Origin: CAVYEM01 sp963767635
Lineage (GTDB): Bacteria; Vulcanimicrobiota; Vulcanimicrobiia; Vulcanimicrobiales; Vulcanimicrobiaceae
Assembly (NCBI GenBank): GCA_963767635.1
Contig: CAVYEM010000003.1
Location: 380,607-444,606 of the forward strand
Direction of reading: 5' to 3'
DNA: 64,000 nt
Numbering within the stretch: position 1 is the stretch's first letter; the number at the start of each line of letters is the position of its first letter. Under the pieces are notes generated by a model. The model did not search any database. It was not told the origin of the DNA and saw nothing but the letters and a program-made list of their open reading frames with translations. A program made the translations under genes and the position numbers. Positions 1-8,179 of the stretch are shown in pieces.

Positions 1-508
1 GATCGGCTTGCGCCGCCGTGCCGAACTTGGATGCGAGCGGCTTCACGTCGATCGGCATTTTGAGCAGCGTTGCGACTTGGCGTCCCGAGAGATTGGTCGA
101 AAGCCCGATGTGCAGCGGCAGCAGATCGCGCCGCAGCTGTTCCGTGCTCACCGAGCCGGGATCTTTGGCAAACACCGTGGCGCGAAGTCCGCGCGGCTGA
201 CGAAGCAGCACGATGATTGCGGAGGCGTTCTTGTGCGACGCCAAGTCTTTCGGCGTTGGAGCGATCAGGCCGGGCAACGTTGCGGCGATGTTGAAGTCTT
301 TCTGCAGCAGCGGTTTTGCCCCGGAAATCAAGCCCGTATCGCCGGCCAAAATAACGCGGTAGGATTGCGATGCGAAGGAATCGATCAATGTCGGTAGGCG
401 CAGCATCAGCACGATGCCGAGCGCGCCGATGACCAGACCGATAATGAACGCGCGGGAACGCAGCCGGCGCAGGACTTCGGCCGAGTACACGATGATGAAC
501 TCGTTCAC
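1..508 (-). CDS. ABC-2 type exporter permease (NatB/YhaP-like), partial
   Basis: This is the N-terminal part of a membrane permease that runs off the left edge. The minus-strand reading frame opens with a GTG at 508-506 that overlaps the TGA stop of the ATPase gene (GTGA), a typical sign of translational coupling. The translation begins MNEFIIVYSAEVLRRLRSRA, followed by a hydrophobic stretch (IIGLVIGALGIVLML, about residues 22-36). A long extracytoplasmic-looking segment follows, as in NatB/YhaP permeases, which have one N-terminal helix, a large soluble loop and then a helix cluster. The helix cluster would lie outside the window. With the ATPase it should form an ABC exporter; the substrate is unknown (NatAB of Bacillus exports sodium, but many homologues are uncharacterised). 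Confidence 0.75.
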   Translation of the reverse strand, partial: MNEFIIVYSAEVLRRLRSRAFIIGLVIGALGIVLMLRLPTLIDSFASQSYRVILAGDTGLISGAKPLLQKDFNIAATLPGLIAPTPKDLASHKNASAIIVLLRQPRGLRATVFAKDPGSVSTEQLRRDLLPLHIGLSTNLSGRQVATLLKMPIDVKPLASKFGTAAQAD

Positions 509-1416
509 GCTCCGGCGCTCCCCGAACCTTCGATGGTGTGAATGTAGATTTCGTGCAGCGAGGGTTCGATCGATTCAAAGCGCGTGATGCCGTCAGCGTT
601 CACGAGATCGCGCAGCAACTCGGGCAGCGGCGTCGCAGCCGGGACCTCCCAGTAACATGCGCCGTTCTGGCCCGGTAATGCTCGCGCGCTCGGGACGCGC
701 TCCAAAACGCGCTGCACGGCCTGACTGGAAGGTTCCACTTTGATCACTCGGGTGGGCCATGCCGCGCGCAGCTGCGCCAGCGTGCCGGAGGCGCGGTTTT
801 CGCCGGCGGTGATGATGCAAAACTTATCGCAGAGTTGTTCCAGCTGCCACATTTGGTGACTGGAGAGCACGAGCGCCGTACCGCGCCGCTTCAACTCGTC
901 GAGCGTTTGCAGCAGCACGTCGGCGTTCACGGGATCCAGTCCCGAAAACGGTTCGTCCAAGATTAGCAGCTCCGGATCGTGAACGGCTGCGCACGCCACT
1001 TGCACCTTCTGCTGATTGCCCTTCGAAAGCTCCGCGCAAGGCCGGCGCGCATGGGGCAGCAGCGAGAGCTTTTCAATCCACGCATCGGCGCGCTCACCGG
1101 CTTGCGGTTCCGTCAAACCGTGCAGGCGCCCGAAATAGACGATTTGATCCCGCACTTGCATCTTGCCGTACAGGCCGCGCTCCTCCGGCAGGTATCCGAA
1201 GCGCCGGCGAACGCGATCGTCGATGCCCTCGCCGTTCCAACGAACGTAACCGCCGTCGGGAGCGTAGATGCCGACAATCATGCGCATCGTCGTGGTTTTG
1301 CCGGCGCCGTTGGGACCGATCAAGCCGAATGTCGAACCGCGGGCGATCCCGAACGAAACGTCGCGCACAGCACGTACGGCACCGAAGTCTTTGCGGACGT
1401 GCGAGACTTCCAGCAT
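505..1416 (-). CDS. ABC transporter ATP-binding protein (NatA/YhaQ-like)
   Basis: This is the cytoplasmic ATPase subunit of an ABC exporter, 303 residues. Walker A is GPNGAGKT (34-41), the segment GYLPEERGLY (about 74-83) sits at the Q-loop, the signature is LSKGNQQKVQ (130-139), Walker B is LLILDEP (150-156), and the switch histidine lies in LSSHQMW (about 187). Glutamate at the usual Q-loop glutamine and a C-terminal domain of about 90 residues (DUF4162-like) are features of the YhaQ/NatA branch. The gene lies 14 bp after the aminopeptidase gene and overlaps the permease start by 4 bp, so it should be the penultimate visible gene of the nad operon. Substrate unknown. Confidence 0.9.
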   Translation of the reverse strand: MLEVSHVRKDFGAVRAVRDVSFGIARGSTFGLIGPNGAGKTTTMRMIVGIYAPDGGYVRWNGEGIDDRVRRRFGYLPEERGLYGKMQVRDQIVYFGRLHGLTEPQAGERADAWIEKLSLLPHARRPCAELSKGNQQKVQVACAAVHDPELLILDEPFSGLDPVNADVLLQTLDELKRRGTALVLSSHQMWQLEQLCDKFCIITAGENRASGTLAQLRAAWPTRVIKVEPSSQAVQRVLERVPSARALPGQNGACYWEVPAATPLPELLRDLVNADGITRFESIEPSLHEIYIHTIEGSGSAGA

Positions 1417-1430
1417 TGCCTGTTAAGGCG

Positions 1431-2828
1431 TTACGCGCTTTGCAGGCCGGATATCCACGATTGCACCTCGTCCGGCGACGAGGGCAGGATGGACGAAAGA
1501 TTTTCGTGGCCGTTCGCCGTCACGATGACGTCGTCTTCGATGCGCACGCCGATTCCCCGGAAGCGTTCGGGAACGGTTGCGTCGTCTGGTTGGAAGTAGA
1601 GCCCCGGTTCTACCGTGAGCGCCATGCCCGGTGCGAGTTTGCCGTAGCGATAGTTCTCGCTGCGCGCTTTGGCGCAATCATGAACGTCGATGCCGAGCAT
1701 GTGGCTCACGTTGTGCAGCGTATAGCGTTTGTGGTATTGCTTTTGCGGATCCAGCGCTTCGTCGAGCGAGCAATTCAGAACGCCCAAATCGATGAGTCCT
1801 TGCGCGAGTACGCGCATGGCGGCACGGTTCGGCTCCAGAAAATCATTACCGGGCCGGACGCGCTCGAACGCCGCGCGCTGTGACTCGTACACCAGTTCGT
1901 ACACCGTGCGCTGTTCCGCGCTGAACGTTCCTGAAATGGGGAGCGTGCGCGTGATATCCGCGGTGTAAAGGGATTCCGCTTCTACGCCGGCGTCGAGCAG
2001 CAGCAAATCGCCCTTGCGAATTCGGCCGCTGTTGTGGTTCCAATGCAGCGTGCACGCGTGCGCGCCGGCGGCAGCGATCGTCAGGTATCCGACGTCGTTG
2101 GCTTCGATGCGCGCGCGGCTCCAGAATGCGGCTTCGATCTCGCGTTCGCTGTGCGCCCGCGGAAGGACGCGAATCACGTCTTCGAACGCGCGTTTGGTGA
2201 TTTCGACGCACGTGCGCAGTTCGGCGATCTCGTAGTCGTCTTTGAGCAGCCGCATTTGGGCGACGTGCGCGGCAAGGTCGTCGTCCTCTTCGACGTTGCG
2301 CACTCGGCAACCGCGGATCCGCAGATCGTCCAAATAGGGCGCGATGTCGCCGATCGGGCGGCACCGTTCGACGCCGAAGTAGAGCTGGCTCTCGTCGACG
2401 CCGCGGTGGCGCCCCACCCACAGCTCGCCATGCACCCGGTCGGTGAAGAACGCCGCTTGTCCGCGATTGTGGGGCGGCACGAACAATACCGCGTCGTGGC
2501 CGTCTGCGTTCGGCTCGAGCACCAGCAAACCGCCCGGCTCGCCGGCGCCCACCAAATACGCAAAATCGCTCGAAGGCCGGAAGCGAAAGTTCGTGTCGTT
2601 GGCGCGTACGCGTTCGAGGCCCGATGGGACGACGAGGTACTCGCCGGGATATGCGCGCGAGAGCGCTTGCCGCCGCTTCCGGAAACGATCGCTCTGCGGC
2701 GCCGACGCGACGGTCAGCGGGGCGTCGACCCAGCCCCCGGACATGAAGTCGAGCAGCGCTTGCGGCGGCTCGGTATCATAGTTGGTCTGAGGGGCGGCCT
2801 GCGGCTGTGGTACGTTCCGAGTGTCCAT
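1431..2828 (-). CDS. pepP: Xaa-Pro aminopeptidase (M24B)
   Basis: This is a cytosolic metallopeptidase that removes N-terminal residues preceding proline. It has 465 residues, close to the usual PepP length (about 440). The N-terminal aminopeptidase-P domain spans about 45-185 and the pita-bread catalytic domain about 200-450. All five metal ligands of the family are visible: D279 and D291 (LLLDAGVEAESLYTADITRT), H376 (HNVSHMLGID), E407 (LTVEPGLYF) and E431 (GVRIEDDV). The ATG at 2828 lies 53 bp inside the end of nadC, so the two are probably translated from one mRNA. The pairing with NAD genes has no obvious metabolic logic and may only reflect operon packing. Confidence 0.93.
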   Translation of the reverse strand: MDTRNVPQPQAAPQTNYDTEPPQALLDFMSGGWVDAPLTVASAPQSDRFRKRRQALSRAYPGEYLVVPSGLERVRANDTNFRFRPSSDFAYLVGAGEPGGLLVLEPNADGHDAVLFVPPHNRGQAAFFTDRVHGELWVGRHRGVDESQLYFGVERCRPIGDIAPYLDDLRIRGCRVRNVEEDDDLAAHVAQMRLLKDDYEIAELRTCVEITKRAFEDVIRVLPRAHSEREIEAAFWSRARIEANDVGYLTIAAAGAHACTLHWNHNSGRIRKGDLLLLDAGVEAESLYTADITRTLPISGTFSAEQRTVYELVYESQRAAFERVRPGNDFLEPNRAAMRVLAQGLIDLGVLNCSLDEALDPQKQYHKRYTLHNVSHMLGIDVHDCAKARSENYRYGKLAPGMALTVEPGLYFQPDDATVPERFRGIGVRIEDDVIVTANGHENLSSILPSSPDEVQSWISGLQSA

Positions 2829-3690
2829 GGGATGATGATTCTACGTCGAGGCCCAAATCCAGCGCAGGCGCGCTGTGGGTGATCCAGCCCGAGGAAATCA
2901 AGTCCACTCCGCTGGCCGCAACCGCGGTCACGCGATCCGGCGAAATACCGCCCGAGGCTTCGGTCACGACACGGCCGGCGACCAGCTCGACGGCTTGGCG
3001 CAGTTGTTTCGGGCTCATGTTGTCAAGCAGTACGGCATCGATCTCTTCGTTCAAGGCGGATCGCAGCTGCTCGATCGTGTCGACCTCGACTTCAACCTTC
3101 ACCATGTGCCCCACGCGTCGCCGGACGGCGTGAACCGCCGCAGCGATGGAACCGGCGATCGCCAGGTGATTGTCTTTGATCAGTACGGCATCGTCCAATC
3201 CGAAGCGGTGATTGGTCCCGCCGCCGCAGCGCACCGCGTATTTCTCGAGTACGCGCAGTCCCGGAGTCGTCTTACGGGTGCATGCCACCTGCGCGCGATA
3301 TGGCTGGATCAGATCGACCAGCGTGCGCGTCGCTCCCGCTATTCCGGAAAGCCGGCACAGCAGATTGAGCGCCGTGCGTTCTCCGGTCAGCAGCGCGCTC
3401 GCCGAACAGGAAACCGTCGCGACCGATTGACCGGCGCTCACGCGTTCGCCGTCGCGTACGTGGTGCACCGTGTGCGCGTCCGGATCCAGTAATTCAAACG
3501 TTATCCGCGCCGCGTCGCTGCCCGCGAGAACGCCCGCTGCCCGCGCCACGATGTCGGCATTGGCGCGCACAGCCGGCGCAACGATCGCGTCGGTGGTGAG
3601 ATCGCCGCCGTGCCCGATGTCTTCGAGTAGGGCTGTACGGACGATCGGCTCGACGAGGAGCCGGTGCGGCGAACTATGCAACGCCGGCAA
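2776..3690 (-). CDS. nadC: Nicotinate-nucleotide pyrophosphorylase (quinolinate phosphoribosyltransferase)
   Basis: NadC converts quinolinate and PRPP to nicotinate mononucleotide, the third step of de novo NAD synthesis. The protein has 304 residues; the family is usually 280-300. Substrate-binding motifs are present: GER at 103-105, TRKTTPGLR at 138-146, GGGTNHR at 156-162 and KDNH at 172-175. The late LDNMSP and ASGGI segments bind phosphate in this family. The start overlaps the end of nadB by 17 bp and the tail overlaps the aminopeptidase gene by 53 bp. The last 25 or so residues, rich in Ser, His and Thr, extend past the conserved fold and look like a product of this overlap. Confidence 0.95.
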   Translation of the reverse strand: MPALHSSPHRLLVEPIVRTALLEDIGHGGDLTTDAIVAPAVRANADIVARAAGVLAGSDAARITFELLDPDAHTVHHVRDGERVSAGQSVATVSCSASALLTGERTALNLLCRLSGIAGATRTLVDLIQPYRAQVACTRKTTPGLRVLEKYAVRCGGGTNHRFGLDDAVLIKDNHLAIAGSIAAAVHAVRRRVGHMVKVEVEVDTIEQLRSALNEEIDAVLLDNMSPKQLRQAVELVAGRVVTEASGGISPDRVTAVAASGVDLISSGWITHSAPALDLGLDVESSSHGHSERTTAAGRPSDQL

Positions 3691-5218
3691 GCGTCGTGAA
3701 CGAACGTTTGGCGAACGCCTCGTCCGCGTGCGGATAATCGCTGCGATAGTGGCTGCCGCGGCTTTCTTTACGCGCCAGCGCTGCCTGTGCGATCAGCCGG
3801 CCAACCGTCAACAAGCTGCGCAGTTCGCGGCTTTGCAGCGTTCGCGCGGCGTCGAGCTCGCGTAGGCGCGCGAGGCCAGCGCGCAGACCCGCATCGCTAC
3901 GCACCAGCCCCACGTCCGCGTACATCAGCGCGCGCACGTCTGCAATTGCCTGTTCGTCGGCGGTGCTCGGCGCCGCTGCGGCAACCGGTGCGGCGTCCTG
4001 CGGAACATGCGGCGTGACGAGCGTAGTTCCGGCGATGTCTTTCGCCACGCGCGTAGCGTACACCAGCGCTTCCAGCAGCGAATTGCTGGCCAAGCGGTTC
4101 GCGCCGTGCACACCCGTCGCGCTGATCTCGCCGCACGCCCACAAACCCGGAAGAGACGACTTGCCCCAGGCGTCGACCGCCACGCCGCCCATGTGATAGT
4201 GCGCGGCAGGCGTGACCGGAATGGCCACTCGGCGCGGATCGATGCCCGCTTCCATGCAGGCGCTAAACACCGTCGGAAACTTCGCGGCGAATTGCTCACC
4301 GATTTCGCGAGCGTCCAGACTCACCGTGCGTCCCGCACGTTGTTGAAAGAAGATGCCGCGCGCAACGACGTCGCGCGGTGCGAGCTCCGCATCCGGATGC
4401 ACGTCGAGCATGAAACGTTCCCCGAGATCGTTGCGCAGAATGGCGCCCTCGCCGCGAATGGCCTCACTCACCAGCGGCAGCGGATCGCGCGTAACGGCCA
4501 GTGCGGTCGGATGAAATTGCACAAACTCCATGTCGCCCAGCACGGCGCCCGCGCGCGCCGCGATCGCCAGACCGTCGCCTGTAGATTCGGGCGGATTGGT
4601 GGTGTGCCGATACAGCCGTCCGATTCCACCGCTCGCCAGCACTGTCGCGCCGGCGTGAAATACGATTGGTTCGCCGCTATGCGCATCGTGCGCATAAACT
4701 CCCATGACGCGACCTTCCGTAACGACCAGGTCGTCAGCGACGACGTTCTCGTAAACGACGATCGCCGGCGTTGCACGCACGGCCGCGATCAACGTCGTCA
4801 ATATCTCGCGTCCAGTCGCATCGCCGCCTGCTTTGATGATGCGCCGGCGGGTGTGCGCCGCTTCTCGACCCAGGGCCAGCGCGCCGCCCTCGGTGCGGTC
4901 GAACGCCGCGCCCAGTGCGAGCAAATCTTCGATTCGGGCCGGCGCATCGCGCGTGAGAATGTCGACGATCGCTTCGTCCGACAGGCCGGCGCCCGCGCGT
5001 TGCGTGTCGATTTTGTGGAGTGCGGGAGAATCGTCGGCTCCGATGGCTGCAGCAATGCCGCCTTGCGCCCAGTCCGTGCTTGCGCCGCTCCCGAGCGCGG
5101 TTTTGCACAAGACGGCGATCGCGGGCTTCGATGCCGTCGAGGAGCCAAGGCGCGCAAGTTCGAGCGCTGCCGTCAGACCGCCGATGCCTGCTCCAACGAT
5201 GACGACCTCGCTAGCCAC
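3674..5218 (-). CDS. nadB: L-aspartate oxidase
   Basis: NadB is a cytosolic FAD enzyme that oxidises L-aspartate to iminoaspartate, the first step of de novo NAD synthesis. It has 514 residues, near the usual 530. The FAD-binding Rossmann motif VVIVGAGIGGLTAALELA is at about 5-22. Fumarate-reductase/succinate-dehydrogenase family signatures follow: ASGGIGRLY, the HYHMGGV segment, and CGEISATGVHGANRLASNSL in the FAD domain. The C-terminal helical domain contains SRGSHYRSDYP. It overlaps nadA by 8 bp upstream and nadC by 17 bp downstream, so the three pathway enzymes are translated from one transcript. NadB feeds unstable iminoaspartate to NadA, which fits coupled expression. Confidence 0.96.
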   Translation of the reverse strand: MASEVVIVGAGIGGLTAALELARLGSSTASKPAIAVLCKTALGSGASTDWAQGGIAAAIGADDSPALHKIDTQRAGAGLSDEAIVDILTRDAPARIEDLLALGAAFDRTEGGALALGREAAHTRRRIIKAGGDATGREILTTLIAAVRATPAIVVYENVVADDLVVTEGRVMGVYAHDAHSGEPIVFHAGATVLASGGIGRLYRHTTNPPESTGDGLAIAARAGAVLGDMEFVQFHPTALAVTRDPLPLVSEAIRGEGAILRNDLGERFMLDVHPDAELAPRDVVARGIFFQQRAGRTVSLDAREIGEQFAAKFPTVFSACMEAGIDPRRVAIPVTPAAHYHMGGVAVDAWGKSSLPGLWACGEISATGVHGANRLASNSLLEALVYATRVAKDIAGTTLVTPHVPQDAAPVAAAAPSTADEQAIADVRALMYADVGLVRSDAGLRAGLARLRELDAARTLQSRELRSLLTVGRLIAQAALARKESRGSHYRSDYPHADEAFAKRSFTTLAGVA

Positions 5219-6254
5219 TGAGCTGCAGCATCCGCTCGACCGCGGCGCGAGCGCGCTGCGCGACGGCGGGATCGACCGTAACCTCGTACTGCATCGTCTG
5301 TAGAGAGTGAAGGACCTTCGGCAACGTGTTGCGCTTCATGTGCGGGCACAAATTGCACGGGCGCACGAAGTCGATCTTCGGAAACTGTGCGGATACGTTG
5401 CTCGCCATGGAACACTCGGTGATCATCACGACGCGCGCCGGCTGCTCGTTCCGAACGAACGAGATCATGCCGGACGTGGAGCCCACATAGTCCGCTTCGG
5501 CTAAGACGTCGGGCGGGCACTCCGGATGCGCCAGAACGATCAGCGAAGGGTCTCCATCGCGATACGCGCGTATCTGCTCCCCCGTGAAGCGCTCGTGCAC
5601 CTCACAGTGGCCCTTCCACGCGATGATTTCTACCTTGGTCTGAGATGCGACGTATTTGGCCAGATATTCGTCCGGCAGAAAGATGACGCGCTTGACGCCG
5701 AGCGCGTTGACGATCTTTACCGCGTTGCCGCTGGTCACGCAGACGTCCGACTCGGCTTTTACTTCCGCCGACGTGTTGACGTACGTAACGACCGGAACGC
5801 CCGGATAGCGCTGCCGCAGCAGCCGCACGTCCGCAGCGGTAATTGACTCGGCCAGGGAGCATCCCGCGCGCAAGTCCGGCACGAGCACCGTCTTGCCGGG
5901 ATTGACCAGTTTGGCAGTTTCCGCCATGAAATGCACGCCGCATAACACGATCACGTCCGCGTCCGTCCGCGCGGCCTCCATCGCAAGCCCGAGCGAGTCG
6001 CCGACGATGTCGGCGACGGTGTGAAAGATTTCCGGAACCTGATAGTTGTGCGCCAGAATAACGGCGTTGCGCTCGCGTTTGAGCCGCAAAATTTCCGCGA
6101 CGTAGGGGCCGTGAATCGGCCACTCCACCGCCGGAATGACATGCGCCACACGCTCGAAGATCGGGCGCGTCTGCGTTTCGACGTCCGGCGTGTAGGGCAG
6201 TTCGACGGTGTTCATCCAGACTTTAAGACCCGTTTGGGCTGCGGCGGTTTTCAC
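5211..6254 (-). CDS. nadA: Quinolinate synthase A
   Basis: NadA condenses iminoaspartate with dihydroxyacetone phosphate to quinolinate using an oxygen-sensitive [4Fe-4S] cluster. The protein has 347 residues, as in E. coli. Conserved blocks are LAHNYQVPE (68-76), VGDSLGL, CGVHFMAETAK (105-115), TYVNTSAEVKA, WKGHCEVH (213-220) and RPCNLCPHMKRN (298-309). The likely cluster ligands are C105, C217 and C300 or C303. The ATG at 6254 lies 8 bp after the stop of the upstream hydrolase, so nadA is not first in the transcript. No nicotinate riboswitch or NadR operator can exist in so short a gap; any control must lie upstream of the hydrolase or further back. Confidence 0.96.
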   Translation of the reverse strand: MKTAAAQTGLKVWMNTVELPYTPDVETQTRPIFERVAHVIPAVEWPIHGPYVAEILRLKRERNAVILAHNYQVPEIFHTVADIVGDSLGLAMEAARTDADVIVLCGVHFMAETAKLVNPGKTVLVPDLRAGCSLAESITAADVRLLRQRYPGVPVVTYVNTSAEVKAESDVCVTSGNAVKIVNALGVKRVIFLPDEYLAKYVASQTKVEIIAWKGHCEVHERFTGEQIRAYRDGDPSLIVLAHPECPPDVLAEADYVGSTSGMISFVRNEQPARVVMITECSMASNVSAQFPKIDFVRPCNLCPHMKRNTLPKVLHSLQTMQYEVTVDPAVAQRARAAVERMLQLSG

Positions 6255-6262
6255 TTACCCGG

Positions 6263-7189
6263 CTACGGATGTGCCTGCAAAAATGCGGCAATGGCGGCGT
6301 GGAGCGCTTGCGGCTGGTCGTACATGATGAAGTGCCTGGAATCGGAGACAATCTGCACCTGCGCCGCCGGGGCGCCCGCGAGCAAGCTGCGATAATATGC
6401 GATCTTTGCGCCGGCGCTGGGAAACGTCGAGCGCTCCAGCGTCGGATCGTAAGGAGCGATCTCGAGCAGCGGTACGGTCAGCTCGTGCAACTGCGGGCGC
6501 AAGTCGAGCATCAAGTCCTGGCCCATCCAGGCGGCTACGGCTTTCGGATCACTTTTGGCCGTGAGCGGCGCCACCGCATCGATATCGCTCTTGGAGCGAA
6601 TCATATACGGCAGGCTGTACGCTTTTTCGGCGGCCTCGAACTGCTGCGGAGTGGAAGCGGACGCAATCATGGTGCTCATGCGCTGCGCGCCTTGTGCGCG
6701 CTGTGCCGCCGTTTCGCGCTCCGAACCTGGAAATATCGGCAAACCCTCAACGGCAATCGCACCGCCGAGCCGGTCGGAATGTTGCTCCGCAAGCATGATC
6801 GCCAGCGTGCCGCCCAAGCTGTGTCCGATCAGCACGGGTTTAACGACGTCTCGTGTTTGCAGCATCGTCCAAATGTCGTCGGTCGTCGTCTTGAAGAGAT
6901 CGCCCGTGGTCGCTGCATTCCCGTCGAAGCCGGGCAGCGTCAATGCGTAGATCGTGTATTCGTGTGCGAATGCCGCGATTTCTCCCGACCACTCCCACGG
7001 ACCGCACGCAAGGCCCGGAATGAACACCAGCGGACGTTTGCCGGGCGTTCCGTACACGTCGACCTTCACGTTTCCGGCTGCAAACGAACTCACCGGCTTG
7101 GGGAGAGCCGGCATCACTGCCGCGCGCGCCGGCATGCCCAATGCCAGCACCGCGGCAACGAGCACGACCGGCGCAATAAAGCGTTTCAT
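6263..7189 (-). CDS. Exported alpha/beta hydrolase
   Basis: This is a probably secreted or periplasmic serine hydrolase, about 308 residues. An N-terminal signal peptide (KRFIAPVVLVAAVLALG, cleavage near ARA-A) precedes an alpha/beta-hydrolase fold. The nucleophile elbow is GHSLGG with serine at about 124, the oxyanion region is FIPGLACGPWEW, and the catalytic histidine lies in SDSRHFIMYD. I prefer the ATG at 7189: a GGAGG lies about 8 nt upstream of it, while the alternative ATG at 7195 is only 2 nt from that site. The first ATG overlaps the stop of the XRE remnant (ATGA). The substrate is unknown. It is the first intact gene of the nad operon. Confidence 0.8.
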   Translation of the reverse strand: MKRFIAPVVLVAAVLALGMPARAAVMPALPKPVSSFAAGNVKVDVYGTPGKRPLVFIPGLACGPWEWSGEIAAFAHEYTIYALTLPGFDGNAATTGDLFKTTTDDIWTMLQTRDVVKPVLIGHSLGGTLAIMLAEQHSDRLGGAIAVEGLPIFPGSERETAAQRAQGAQRMSTMIASASTPQQFEAAEKAYSLPYMIRSKSDIDAVAPLTAKSDPKAVAAWMGQDLMLDLRPQLHELTVPLLEIAPYDPTLERSTFPSAGAKIAYYRSLLAGAPAAQVQIVSDSRHFIMYDQPQALHAAIAAFLQAHP

Positions 7190-7191
7190 GT

Positions 7192-7386
7192 TCATTCCTC
7201 CAGAGAGTTAGGATCGAAAAAATCTTCGACTGCGCGTTCGAACAGCTTTGAAATTTTGAATGCGAGCGGAAGGCTCGGCGCATATTTGCCGTTTCGACGG
7301 CATTGACAGTCTGTCGAGCGATGCCCAGTCCTGCTGTTACGCCGGCTGCAATCGCAGGCGCCCCTAAATGAATCCGCCGCTGCATT
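7192..7386 (-). pseudogene. Remnant of an XRE-family HTH regulator
   Basis: Only the second half of a Cro/CI-type helix-turn-helix protein remains. The minus strand reads LGIARQTVNAVET, the recognition-helix half of the HTH. After a one-base frame change near 7288-7292 it reads GKYAPSLPLAFKISKLFE and ends DFFDPNSLEE with a stop at 7194-7192. Small XRE regulators of this type normally start about 25 residues before the LGIARQTV segment. Here that half is replaced by a second copy of a piece of the neighbouring membrane-protein gene (the 64-bp repeat). Deletion plus duplication therefore destroyed the original N-terminus, and the frame break alone would not explain it. Confidence 0.65.
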
Positions 7387-7390
7387 TCAT
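7327..7390. repeat. 64-bp direct repeat, copy 1
   Basis: This segment matches 7442-7505 at 63 of 64 positions; the single difference is t for c in the ctgctgtt/ctgccgtt segment. On the minus strand both copies encode EMQRRIHLGAPAIAAGVTAGL. Copy 1 is fused to the XRE remnant and copy 2 lies in the membrane-protein gene. The 51-bp spacer holds the end of the membrane-protein ORF. A repeat this exact indicates a recent tandem duplication or an assembly artefact. Confidence 0.95.
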
Positions 7391-7704
7391 GCTTGGGAAT
7401 GTGGTAACCCCGCTCCTTCAAGGAACGAGCAGGTCACCGCAAGTCCTGCCGTTACGCCGGCTGCAATCGCAGGCGCCCCTAAATGAATCCGCCGCTGCAT
7501 TTCATCTACGCTTGCTAGGAATTGGTCGACCGCAGCGACGACGCCGAACAGCGGAAAAGTCGGCGCAATCGAAATCAGGTCGCGCAGTACCGGCGATAAG
7601 TTCCCGCTCCCGACCGCCTTCAAGCTGAGGAACAGAACCGCCACGTAGGCGGCCATAAGAACAAGATTTGCAGTGTATAGCGGCGGCCGATCGCCTGTTC
7701 CCAT
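7387..7704 (-). CDS. Small membrane protein, C-terminally truncated
   Basis: This is a 105-residue hydrophobic protein with likely membrane segments at about 9-30 (LYTANLVLMAAYVAVLFLSL), 46-60 and 76-95. The segment EMQRRIHLGAPAIAAGVTAG is typical of small membrane proteins encoded just before an XRE regulator. Relatives that I recall continue past the FLEGAGLP motif with another helix; here the frame stops shortly after it, at the point where the repeat-containing rearrangement begins. The protein is therefore probably truncated. Its function is unknown. The companion regulator next to it is broken. Confidence 0.55.
   Translation of the reverse strand: MGTGDRPPLYTANLVLMAAYVAVLFLSLKAVGSGNLSPVLRDLISIAPTFPLFGVVAAVDQFLASVDEMQRRIHLGAPAIAAGVTAGLAVTCSFLEGAGLPHSQA
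7442..7505. repeat. 64-bp direct repeat, copy 2
   Basis: This is the second copy of the repeat at 7327-7390, with one mismatch. It lies inside the membrane-protein reading frame and is probably the original copy, because there the reading frame is continuous with the upstream membrane segments. Confidence 0.95.
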
Positions 7705-7907
7705 GCCGTCGTACCTAAACTGATTCCATGCGCGGCAATGTAACCTTTTGCGGACACAATGTGAACTATAAGCGACATTAGCGTTCTGTCCGCTGAGCGT
7801 CGTCTTGGCGCGGCGCGCTTATCGTCCCTATTTCAAGCCGACGAGCACGAACGCTGACCTTTACTAAGATGCCGCCTTGCCGCCAGAGGCGCGTGTTAAG
7901 ATGAGGC

Positions 7908-8090
7908 ATGGCAGCATCTAAAGGCGGCGATCCCGGCGCTGCAAAATATCAAGCGACGTTCGAGTCTTTCGTCAAGCGGACCGCCGCGGCGATTCCGAAA
8001 GAGGCAGATCAGCTGGAAGCGGACAGCGAGAATCGCCCAAAGACGAAACGAAGAAAATCAGCGAAGAAAAAAATCCCGACTGCTTCCTAG
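7908..8090 (+). CDS. Small basic hypothetical protein
   Basis: This is a 60-residue ORF starting at an ATG, with a plausible AAGATGAGG ribosome-binding site just upstream. It has no membrane segment. The N-terminal half (KYQATFESFVKRTAAAIPKE) could form a helix, and the C-terminal part is a Lys/Arg-rich tail (PKTKRRKSAKKK) that would suit nucleic-acid binding. I do not recognise a family. It is divergent from the membrane-protein gene and lies 89 bp before the hemerythrin gene. It could be a chance ORF; coding composition and the upstream site give moderate support. Confidence 0.4.
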   Translation: MAASKGGDPGAAKYQATFESFVKRTAAAIPKEADQLEADSENRPKTKRRKSAKKKIPTAS

Positions 8091-8179
8091 CGCCAAGTCG
8101 CTGGGGAAACGCCTCATCGTTGCAACGTGAAAAACGGGGTAGATAGGGTTGCGTAATCTTTAGGAATTTGGAGGAATTT

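Noticed and set aside
4007..5221. A 404-residue plus-strand frame opposite nadB
   Set aside because: The minus strand is a clear L-aspartate oxidase. The antisense translation is Arg-rich without any family features.
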